Shown here piece by piece: positions 25,490 through 32,449 of a stretch of DNA of 40,157 nt. Position 1 is the first letter of the stretch, and the number at the start of each line of letters is the position of its first letter. Both the position numbers and the translations under genes were made by a program. Under the pieces are notes generated by a model. That model made no database searches. It was not told the origin of the DNA and saw only the letters and a list, made by a program, of their open reading frames with translations. Source of the stretch: Oribacterium sp. WCC10 (GTDB taxonomy: Bacteria; Bacillota; Clostridia; Lachnospirales; Lachnospiraceae); the NCBI RefSeq assembly GCF_900113415.1, contig NZ_FOPH01000023.1:1-40157 (forward strand). The letters are read 5' to 3'.

Positions 25490-26095
25490 ATGATTCATAT
25501 ATATCAGGGAAATGGAAAAGGAAAGACTACGGCGGCTATCGGGGCTGCTGTAAGGGCTGCCGGTCACAATGTGCCGGTGGTCTTTTGTCAGTTCCTTAAG
25601 GACGGCATGTCCGGAGAAATCAGTATTCTGGAGAAGATTCCGGGAGTGCTGGTGCTTTTTCCCGAGCACTTTTTCGGCTGGACAGGAAAGATGTCCTATG
25701 AGGAGCTTAAAATCACCAGAAAAGATTGTGATGCGATGTTCGTAAAGGCCATTAAAACCATGAAGATAAGTCTGAAGAATCAGATTAAAAAGCAGAAAGC
25801 CTCTGAGGAAAGACAAAGGAAGAACGGGATCATCATGCAGGGGGAGCCTTTTAAACCTGATATAGAGGCTATGTTTGTATTTGATGAGATACTGGATGCG
25901 GTGAACAAGGATCTTTTGGATCATGACCTTCTGACCCATTTCCTGCTACGGGTTCCTGAAAATGTGGAGGTCATACTGACAGGCCGAAGCCCCGACATTA
26001 CCATACTTTCCATGGCGGATTACGTCACCAATATGGTTAAGGACAAGCATCCTTATGATGATGGATTCAAGGCAAGAGTCGGGGTAGAGCTGTAG
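25490..26095 (+). CDS. cobO: cob(I)yrinic acid a,c-diamide adenosyltransferase (CobO/BtuR type)
   Basis: CobO attaches the upper adenosyl ligand to the corrin cobalt. The start MIHIYQGNGKGKTTAAIGAA holds the family's P-loop variant GNGKGKTT. VVFCQFLKDGMSGE, MFVFDEILDAVNKDLL and EVILTGRSPDITILSMADYV follow, all typical of the CobA/BtuR class. A Lys/Glu-rich segment (about 95-115) lengthens the middle slightly to 201 residues. A strong terminator directly downstream ends the cobS-to-cobO block. Confidence 0.93.
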   Translation: MIHIYQGNGKGKTTAAIGAAVRAAGHNVPVVFCQFLKDGMSGEISILEKIPGVLVLFPEHFFGWTGKMSYEELKITRKDCDAMFVKAIKTMKISLKNQIKKQKASEERQRKNGIIMQGEPFKPDIEAMFVFDEILDAVNKDLLDHDLLTHFLLRVPENVEVILTGRSPDITILSMADYVTNMVKDKHPYDDGFKARVGVEL

Positions 26096-26127
26096 GAATA
26101 ACCGGTAAAAACAAAATGAACATAACA

Positions 26128-26178
26128 GAGACGATTATGTCTGTTCTCAAAATGAGCAGATACAATCGTCTTTTTTCT
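26128..26178 (+). terminator. strong rho-independent terminator after cobO
   Basis: AGACGATT (26129-26136) pairs with AATCGTCT (26164-26171), with further pairing inside, and six T residues follow. It separates the B12 block from cobH, which has its own promoter. Confidence 0.9.
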
Positions 26179-26202
26179 GCTTTTATGAGGCTAAGGCATG
26201 AG

Positions 26203-26232
26203 TTGCCAAAGGTAATGTGAAAAGCGTATAAT
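26203..26232 (+). promoter_or_regulatory. sigma-70-type promoter for cobH
   Basis: TTGCCA (26203-26208) and TATAAT (26227-26232) are separated by 18 bp, immediately after the cobO terminator. The predicted start near 26239 gives a leader of about 120 nt that contains a small ORF. Confidence 0.7.
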
Positions 26233-26256
26233 CATACCGTTAGTGGGGGGATAGGT

Positions 26257-26316
26257 ATGTATTATTCAACGACCGGGATGCTTGCTGTTTTTGTGCATCT
26301 CATTAAGTGGAACTAA
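26257..26316 (+). CDS. possible 19-residue leader or small protein
   Basis: An ATG at 26257 is preceded by GGGGGG and AGG within a suitable distance and opens a 19-codon frame, MYYSTTGMLAVFVHLIKWN, ending in TAA. The peptide has a hydrophobic centre. It lies between the cobH promoter and cobH. Downstream is a short palindrome TCGACGTCGA followed by TTTTT (about 26328-26341). It could be a leader peptide, a tiny membrane peptide or chance. Confidence 0.35.
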   Translation: MYYSTTGMLAVFVHLIKWN

Positions 26317-26361
26317 TAAGAATGATTCGACGTCGATTTTTGAATACATAGAGAGAATATA

Positions 26362-27234
26362 GTGGAAAAAAGAGCATTTGAACATATAGAACCAAAGGAT
26401 ATAGAGCGAAGAAGCATGGAAATCATCCGGGAGGAGCTTGCTCACAGAGGGGTGAAACTTCCTGCTGCAGAGGCGCCGGTTATAGAAAGGTGCATTCATA
26501 CATCGGCGGATTTCGATTATTATGAAAATCTCGTTTTTTCTTCCGGCGCGGTTGAGAGAATGAGAGCTGCCTTAAGTGCGGGAGCCATGGTGGTGACAGA
26601 TACCGAAATGGCAAAATCAGGAATAAGTAAGGTGGCTCTTTCGAAATATGATGGTAAGATACGGTGTTTTATGTCGGATCCTGAGGTTTCGGAAGAAGCT
26701 AAAAAGAGAGGCATTACCCGTGCAACTGTAAGTATGGAACATGCTGCAAGACTTGCGAAGCATCTTCCGAAGATAAAATTTGATTCCATATCAGAAGCAT
26801 CCAAATATGAAAATGGGGCTGCAAAAGAACTTCATGCTTATCACAATCATTATATTGAATCGGAACCGGTTGAAGTGTTGAAGAACTGTTCTTTTGAAAA
26901 CAGAAAAGGAGAACTTCATGAGAAGAATGAAGAAGGCGTTGCCCGCCGAAAGGTTTCGCCGGCTTCCTCCAATATCATTTTTGCCATCGGAAATGCTCCC
27001 ACAGCGCTCATAGAGCTGGAGCGACTTATACGTGAAGAAAATCTGAGACCTGCCGGAATCATCGCGGTTCCCGTTGGCTTTGTCAATGTGGTTGAGGCAA
27101 AGGAGCTTATATGGGAATTGAGAAATGAACCGGAATACGGAGACATTCCTTTGATTGTCGCAAGAGGCAGAAAAGGCGGCTCAAATATAGCAGCGGCTAT
27201 AGTTAATGCATTACTATATGGAATCAAAAATTGA
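26362..27234 (+). CDS. cobH: precorrin-8X / cobalt-precorrin-8 methylmutase (CobH/CbiC)
   Basis: CobH/CbiC moves the methyl group from C11 to C12 to give hydrogenobyrinate or cobyrinate. The GTG start at 26362 has GAGAG 6 bases upstream. The protein shows IERRSMEIIREEL, the catalytic-histidine motif RCIHTSADFDY near residue 48, AGAMVVTDTEMAKSGI, FAIGNAPTALIELERLI and GFVNVVEAKELIW. The family is normally about 210 residues; this has 290. The difference is a hydrophilic insert at about residues 145-205, placed directly before the SNIIFAIGNAP strand. It has its own promoter, apart from the main block. Confidence 0.92.
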   Translation: MEKRAFEHIEPKDIERRSMEIIREELAHRGVKLPAAEAPVIERCIHTSADFDYYENLVFSSGAVERMRAALSAGAMVVTDTEMAKSGISKVALSKYDGKIRCFMSDPEVSEEAKKRGITRATVSMEHAARLAKHLPKIKFDSISEASKYENGAAKELHAYHNHYIESEPVEVLKNCSFENRKGELHEKNEEGVARRKVSPASSNIIFAIGNAPTALIELERLIREENLRPAGIIAVPVGFVNVVEAKELIWELRNEPEYGDIPLIVARGRKGGSNIAAAIVNALLYGIKN

Positions 27235-27365
27235 TATGAATTCCGGTTATATAAAGCTTGCTTAAATGGAAGTGTAAAATTATGTCTGGGAAATGGTGCA
27301 CCGAAAAATTGATGGTACAATAAAAAGATGACATTTATATCAACGTATTTTACAAGAGGTATTCC

Positions 27366-28910
27366 ATGGCAGACAGAATATTTGATTTCAATAAAGCAGA
27401 AAACAGTAACTCATCCCAAGGTGCAGGTGCAGACAGTTCTCTCGTGACATGGCAGATAGTGGAAAGAGATGATAAGGAGCTTAGTGCAGACTGCCCGATC
27501 ATGATTCTTTCCGAGGAGAGGGAAAAACTTCCGAAACATGCAGCAGGTGTGTTTGTGAATCCGGTCAGGGGAACGTCATTTGCCTATACAGAGGGCAGAG
27601 TTGAAGCGGATGTAAGCGGAAAGGATAAAGATGGCAGAGATCTGAATCATCACATTCTGGAGATTGATAAAAGATTCATTGATCTCGAGAAGTGGCTGGG
27701 GGAGAATCATGTTTCTGTGAGGCTCACAGGTGAGAGCAGAGATGAAGGCTACTGTGTTTACAAGATCCGTGCAGTGACTCCCGATGGTCAGAACATTCAG
27801 GCTGACAGAGACAGTTTTCTGCAGCTCATCATTGATCGTCTCAAAGAAAGCAAGGCGCCGGATGATGAAGAACCGGATGACGAAATGACAGAGACCGGGC
27901 ATCAGGATCTCCGTGATATTAACTCAATGCTTAATTTCCTTGCATGTGCGAAAAATACTCTTCCCAGGAATATGCAGTACTGGGCGGACAGAAACATTGC
28001 CCTTATAAGATCTAAAACCATTACTCCTGAGGAGCGTCGACACGCAGAGAGAGCTCTTCAGATGGTACTGAATATTCAGTGGAAGGGAGAGTACTTTGCG
28101 TCTATTGATCCTGTCAGGGCACGTCAGATCCTTGATGAGGAGCTTTACGGACTTGAGCGTGTGAAGCAGCGCATCATGGAGACCATTATCCAGATAAACA
28201 GAACCCATACTCTGCCGGCTTACGGACTGCTTCTTGCGGGGCCTGCGGGTATAGGAAAATCACAGCTTGCCTATGCAGTTGCGAGGATTCTGAGGCTGCC
28301 CTGGACAAGTCTCGACATGAGTGCCATTCACGATTCAGAGGCTCTCACCGGAAGTCCCCGTGTCTATGCCAATGCAAAAGCCGGGCGCATAATGGAGGCA
28401 TTTACACAAAGCGGATCCAGCAACATTGTTTTCATAATAAATGAGCTGGATAAAGCCGATAAGAACAGTATCAACGGAAATCCTGCGGATGCTCTTCTGA
28501 CGCTTCTTGACAATATCGGCTACACAGATAATTATATCGAGTGCCGCATTCCTACCAACGGTGTATATCCTGTGGCGACAGCGAATGACAAGTCACGTAT
28601 CTCAGAGCCTCTTATGAGCAGATTTGCGGTAATAGATATTCCGGATTACACACCGGATGAGAAGAAGATCATCTTCAGGAAATTCTCTCTTCCGAAAGTG
28701 CTCAGGCGTATGGGCATGAGACCGGAAGAATGTGTGGTTGAGGATAGAGCGATAGATGTTATACTTGAGAAATATCGCGATCAGACCGGATGCAGAGATC
28801 TTGAGCAGGCGGCAGAACATCTTGCGGCCAATGCACTCTACCGGATCGAAACTACCGGAGTCACGGATGTGACATTTGACGCACATATGACGAGGAGATT
28901 GATATTCTGA
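27366..28910 (+). CDS. Lon-type AAA+ ATPase lacking a protease domain
   Basis: Residues about 255-510 of 514 read like the ATPase module of Lon: ILDEELYGLERVKQRIMETI, then the Walker A variant GPAGIGKS, SGSPRVYANAKAGRIMEAF in the position of Lon's 'GHRRTYVGAMPG', the Walker B region NIVFIINELDKA (Asn in place of the usual Asp of IDEIDK), and a C-terminal lid with DQTGCRDLEQAAEHLA, where Lon has 'EAGVR.LER'. No Ser-Lys S16 peptidase domain follows; the frame ends right after the ATPase. The first 190 residues are of unknown type and end in an acidic stretch. It overlaps the next membrane-protein gene by 1 bp, so a membrane partner is plausible. Confidence 0.75.
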   Translation: MADRIFDFNKAENSNSSQGAGADSSLVTWQIVERDDKELSADCPIMILSEEREKLPKHAAGVFVNPVRGTSFAYTEGRVEADVSGKDKDGRDLNHHILEIDKRFIDLEKWLGENHVSVRLTGESRDEGYCVYKIRAVTPDGQNIQADRDSFLQLIIDRLKESKAPDDEEPDDEMTETGHQDLRDINSMLNFLACAKNTLPRNMQYWADRNIALIRSKTITPEERRHAERALQMVLNIQWKGEYFASIDPVRARQILDEELYGLERVKQRIMETIIQINRTHTLPAYGLLLAGPAGIGKSQLAYAVARILRLPWTSLDMSAIHDSEALTGSPRVYANAKAGRIMEAFTQSGSSNIVFIINELDKADKNSINGNPADALLTLLDNIGYTDNYIECRIPTNGVYPVATANDKSRISEPLMSRFAVIDIPDYTPDEKKIIFRKFSLPKVLRRMGMRPEECVVEDRAIDVILEKYRDQTGCRDLEQAAEHLAANALYRIETTGVTDVTFDAHMTRRLIF

Positions 28911-29587
28911 TGAACAATAAAAAATTAAGAACTGCGCTGTTTATTCACATAATACTGGTTGTACTTGAGTTGATGGTGACCAATCATAACTTTGCAAAGT
29001 ACGAGGGTGTTGCGATGTTTTATCACTACACCTACAGCTCGAATTTCTTCTGCCTTCTGACCAGTGCACTGTTTGTTCTGATAATGCTTCCGGCGCTTTC
29101 AAAAGGGAAGACCAGCGGATTTGTTTCCACCTACATGATGAAGCATTATAATGGAGAGTCCGGTCTGCCCGGATGGCTGTTGCTTGTGAGATACATATCA
29201 GTCTGTTGTTTAATGCTTACATTTTCGGTGGTGATTCTGGTTTTGGGTCCGAAGGAAGGTTATGAGTACAATCTTTTGGGGTCAATGCATCCTGTCGATC
29301 ATGTGGCGGCACCGATCATTTCACTTTTGAGCCTGCTGTTTTTCGAAAAGACAGGACCGTTGCCAAAGAGGGCTGCATTGTATGCCGTAGTACCTACTAT
29401 AATATATGCAGTTGTTCTTATCGTGCTTAATGCTGTGAGAGTTACGGAGGGACCTTACTTTTTCCTTCGCATATACGAGCAGTCCATATTTAAAAGTATG
29501 CTGTGGACAGTTGTTTTGATCGCAATAAATTATCTCATTTCATTTGGAATTATGAAGGCGTATAATGCCATGCAGGGTAGAAAATAA
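28910..29587 (+). CDS. hypothetical multi-span membrane protein
   Basis: The 225-residue protein has about six hydrophobic segments separated by short loops, with HYTYSSNFFCLLTSALF, SMHPVDHVAAPIISLL and PTIIYAVVLIVLN. The pattern of a 'T..SN' second helix, an 'H...P' helix and a proline-rich 'P..IY' helix recalls the small Pr6Pr/FAR-17a-like membrane proteins, but I would not assign it. It starts within the stop codon of the Lon-like ATPase gene (TGATG), so the two are translationally coupled. Confidence 0.7.
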   Translation: MNNKKLRTALFIHIILVVLELMVTNHNFAKYEGVAMFYHYTYSSNFFCLLTSALFVLIMLPALSKGKTSGFVSTYMMKHYNGESGLPGWLLLVRYISVCCLMLTFSVVILVLGPKEGYEYNLLGSMHPVDHVAAPIISLLSLLFFEKTGPLPKRAALYAVVPTIIYAVVLIVLNAVRVTEGPYFFLRIYEQSIFKSMLWTVVLIAINYLISFGIMKAYNAMQGRK

Positions 29588-29630
29588 TCCCTATCATAAT
29601 TTAGACTGAAGTTTCAGGCATGGAGGATTA

Positions 29631-30476
29631 ATGATATTATATATGACTTCAACTCCCGGAGGTTTTGACAGGAGAACGGGGCTTCCGGAAAAACTGGATA
29701 ACAGAAATCATTTCGTGGACAGGTTAAAGGCTGACTGGAAGGAACACAGCAGGGGACTTCTTATATCATCCGATCCGGACAATTCTGATATGAACAGTGC
29801 CATGGCTCAGACTTATCTCGATGCGTTCAATAAATCAGGGCTTAGCATGGATGCCATCGATGTGCTGGATTCAAGAGATGAAGAAACAGTCGAGATTCTT
29901 GGAAAGTACGATGTCATTATCCTTGCGGGCGGTCATGTTCCCACTGAGAATGCCTGGTTTAAGAGGATAAAGCTCAGGGAGAGACTGCGAGGATACAGAG
30001 GAATCGTCATAGGAATAAGTGCAGGAACCATGAACTGTGCGGATGTGGTGTATGCCCAGCCGGAGCGTGAGGGAGAGTCGAAGGACGAAAAGTATGAGAG
30101 ATTCATTGAAGGGCTTGGACTTACGGATACCAATGTTATCCCTCATTACAATCAGACCATCGATGCAATCCTTGATGGAAAGCGGCTTTTTCAGGAGATA
30201 ACTTATCCGGACAGCATGAACAGGGCATTTTATTGTCTGACGGATGGCGCGTATATCCGAAAGGATATGAACAGTAACAAGGAGATGCTTTACGGAGAGA
30301 CATATCTTATAGCGGATGGAGAAATCGGGCTGATATGCAAGACCGGTGGGGAATTTGAGATACCTACACATCCGGATATGAAGAAACCGGCGATACTTAT
30401 GGCGGCAGCTCTCACAGTTGGCAGTCTTTTAGGTGCCGGTATAATGAAATATGCCATGAAGAAACGGGATGAATGA
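29631..30476 (+). CDS. peptidase S51 (peptidase E-like) with C-terminal membrane segment
   Basis: The protein follows peptidase E: DVIILAGGHVPTENAWF, the nucleophile elbow GISAGTMNCADVVY with the probable catalytic Ser near residue 130, and LGLTDTNVIPHYNQT with a candidate His. The family cleaves Asp-containing dipeptides or acts on cyanophycin-like peptides. The length of 281 exceeds the usual 230 because of a C-terminal hydrophobic helix (about 256-275, ILMAAALTVGSLLGAGIM) followed by KKRDE, an apparent tail anchor. GGAGG precedes the ATG. The substrate is not evident. Confidence 0.82.
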   Translation: MILYMTSTPGGFDRRTGLPEKLDNRNHFVDRLKADWKEHSRGLLISSDPDNSDMNSAMAQTYLDAFNKSGLSMDAIDVLDSRDEETVEILGKYDVIILAGGHVPTENAWFKRIKLRERLRGYRGIVIGISAGTMNCADVVYAQPEREGESKDEKYERFIEGLGLTDTNVIPHYNQTIDAILDGKRLFQEITYPDSMNRAFYCLTDGAYIRKDMNSNKEMLYGETYLIADGEIGLICKTGGEFEIPTHPDMKKPAILMAAALTVGSLLGAGIMKYAMKKRDE

Positions 30477-30495
30477 TGTTTGTTTGGAGGAGATT

Positions 30496-30786
30496 ATGGA
30501 CGTTGAGACAGTGATGGCAGCTCTTAGGAAAAAGGCACTTGAGAGTGAAGAGTTTCGTAAGAAACTGCTTTTCACCAGGAATGAAAAGAATGCACTGGAA
30601 GCTTTTTGCAGTATAGCCAGAAGTGAAGGATATGAGCTTTACGATATGGATATTCTCACATACGGCGAGGAGTTTTATGCGGCTATAAAAAGGTCTACAA
30701 ACGGCGGAGGAGAGAATTCACCGAAGCTTGAAGGTCAGGATGACTACTATGATATGTTTATGGCAGAACTGGAAAACCTGATATAA
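30496..30786 (+). CDS. small Nif11-like protein
   Basis: GGAGGAG is 3-5 bases before the ATG at 30496, which gives 96 residues; a longer frame from 30469 lacks a ribosome site. The helical N-terminal part (VMAALRKKALESEEFRKKLL, then ARSEGYELYDMDI) resembles the Nif11 domain of leader peptides for ribosomally made natural products. An NGGGE motif after residue 70 could correspond to the double-glycine cut. The segment after it is acidic and has no Cys, so a typical modified core is not apparent. It may be a regulatory Nif11-type protein rather than a precursor. Confidence 0.5.
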   Translation: MDVETVMAALRKKALESEEFRKKLLFTRNEKNALEAFCSIARSEGYELYDMDILTYGEEFYAAIKRSTNGGGENSPKLEGQDDYYDMFMAELENLI

Positions 30787-30809
30787 GTGTCACCGGTTCA
30801 TTTGTCGCG

Positions 30810-30845
30810 TATGATTACCTGATGCTTTTGACACACAACATCATT
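30810..30845 (+). repeat. partial intergenic repeat upstream of the TetR gene
   Basis: The segment ends with CTTTTGACACACAACATCAT, close to the 3' end of the hairpin repeats (CTTTTGACACTCACGTCAT). The left part is degraded and no strong stem forms. Confidence 0.4.
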
Positions 30846-30860
30846 CAAAAGGAAGACAAC

Positions 30861-31511
30861 ATGAGAGATAAAGTAAAAGATGCAGAGCAGATGGCGAAAA
30901 AAAGAAAGGCGTTTATCGAAAAGGCATATGAACTTTTTTCAAAAAGCAATATCGAATCTGTATCATTACAGGATATAGCTGAGGCAACAGACTATGGCAT
31001 AGCAACGCTTTACAGGTATTTTGTAAATAAACCTACGCTTGTTATCGAGACGGCGTCATGGAAGTGGCAGCAGATCATGAATGAAAATAAGGAAAGAAGA
31101 CCAAGCAAGGATTTCTCCGGTATGACAGCTGCCGATATATTAGAGTTTTATCTGGATTCGTTTATTACTCTGTATAAAGAATATCCTGATGTGCTGAGAT
31201 TCAATCAGTTTTTCAATATTTATATCAGATCTGAGAATGTCAGTACTGACAGTGTAGACAACTATCATTTATTCATGTCAGAGCTGGCTGATAGATTTCA
31301 TCTCATATATGTGAAAGCCGGGCAGGATCATACTGTGAGGACGGATATACCGGAAGAAGATATGTTCAGTGTAACACTGCATCTGATGATGGCAGCTGTT
31401 ACAAGATACTCTGTGGGACTTGTATATATTCCCAACAAGGGATTTGATGCAGAGAAAGAACTGCTTGTTCTGAAAGAGATGATCATGAACAGATATACGG
31501 TTTCAAATTAA
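30861..31511 (+). CDS. TetR family transcriptional regulator
   Basis: The start at 30861 (AAAGGAAG upstream) gives a 216-residue protein with an N-terminal TetR-type helix-turn-helix: AKKRKAFIEKAYELFSKSN, SVSLQDIAEATDYGIATLYR and YFVNKPTLV at residues 12-62. The remainder is the helical ligand-binding and dimer domain, without recognisable ligand features. It precedes the acidic-tailed protein by 45 bp and may control it or the accessory block. Confidence 0.88.
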   Translation: MRDKVKDAEQMAKKRKAFIEKAYELFSKSNIESVSLQDIAEATDYGIATLYRYFVNKPTLVIETASWKWQQIMNENKERRPSKDFSGMTAADILEFYLDSFITLYKEYPDVLRFNQFFNIYIRSENVSTDSVDNYHLFMSELADRFHLIYVKAGQDHTVRTDIPEEDMFSVTLHLMMAAVTRYSVGLVYIPNKGFDAEKELLVLKEMIMNRYTVSN

Positions 31512-31555
31512 GGATGTACATGCCCGAACAGGGCGCAGTTTTGGAAGGAGACACT

Positions 31556-32170
31556 ATGAGCGTTAAGATGGAATTCCCTGATGAATATATAGAGATACTT
31601 AAGTCCTATGCGGAGCAGAATGATGTGACTGTTCAGACTGCCATAGCAGATACACTGGAGTTTCTGGAACTAAAGAATGAATCATTTACACACTACAGGA
31701 TAGCGGTGGAGAATCCGGGGAATTATCTCCATGATCCTGAGGAACTCAATGCCAAGGCCATGAGACAGATCTATATGGATCTTTTTGGCGAAGATTCTGT
31801 AGGTGATACGATTCACTGCTATTACAATCCGGACAGACTTAATGTGCTTCTGATGGATATTGTGTTTGATGATTCAGTGCCATTATGGACTCTTATTGAG
31901 ACATTCCACAACAAGATTCCTGGTATGGAGTTCAGTCAGGATATTCTTTCATTATTCTACGTACATGACAGATTTGATGGCGGACATGATAAGATAGCAG
32001 AACTTATGGACTGGATGAATTCTGATCATGAGGATGATGGTTTTGAGACAGCCGGCTACTATGAGTCGATCTACGAAGAGCCGGATGATGAAGAGTTCTT
32101 TGATGACGAAGACTTTGATGATTACGATGATGAGGACTATGAGTTCGAAGACGATGAGACCGAAGAGTAA
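31556..32170 (+). CDS. hypothetical protein with highly acidic C-terminal tail
   Basis: From the ATG at 31556 (AAGGAGA upstream) the protein has 204 residues. I do not recognise it. The N-terminal 40 residues (FPDEYIEILKSYAEQNDVTV then QTAIADTLEFLE) could form a ribbon-helix-helix or small helical unit. The middle looks globular, and the last 35 residues are nearly all Asp, Glu, Tyr and Phe. Such tails often mimic DNA or bind basic partners. It follows the TetR gene closely. Confidence 0.65.
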   Translation: MSVKMEFPDEYIEILKSYAEQNDVTVQTAIADTLEFLELKNESFTHYRIAVENPGNYLHDPEELNAKAMRQIYMDLFGEDSVGDTIHCYYNPDRLNVLLMDIVFDDSVPLWTLIETFHNKIPGMEFSQDILSLFYVHDRFDGGHDKIAELMDWMNSDHEDDGFETAGYYESIYEEPDDEEFFDDEDFDDYDDEDYEFEDDETEE

Positions 32171-32406
32171 GGTTTTGCCTGATTGATTCGATGTACAAGG
32201 CCGAAGCAATAATCATGAGAGAAAAACGTCAGTTTAGTGCGGATATCCAAAAAAGATACTATAGTCGGAATTGTACCCTCCGATATTATTAACCCGTTTC
32301 TTAAGCTGAATATGCTATTGTAAAATGTTAAAATCAGTTTCGTCGATGGTTCGATAGAAAATCAAAGGACTTGCTTATTAATAAGTGTGAGTGATTGAAT
32401 ATTAAA
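32171..32406. other. intergenic, no gene seen
   Basis: This gap separates the convergent plus- and minus-strand blocks. I see no ORF with a ribosome site and no tRNA. The minus-strand metH terminator lies at its right edge. Confidence 0.5.
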
Positions 32407-32438
32407 GGGGATGGTTCTCTTTAGCGAGAACCATCCCC
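32398..32438 (-). terminator. terminator of metH (13-bp perfect stem)
   Basis: GGGGATGGTTCTC (32407-32419) pairs perfectly with GAGAACCATCCCC (32426-32438) around a 6-base loop. On the minus strand it is followed by TTTAATATT, a weak T-rich tail. It lies 12 bp past the metH stop and may act on both strands. Confidence 0.8.
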
Positions 32439-32449
32439 ATATTGGTACA

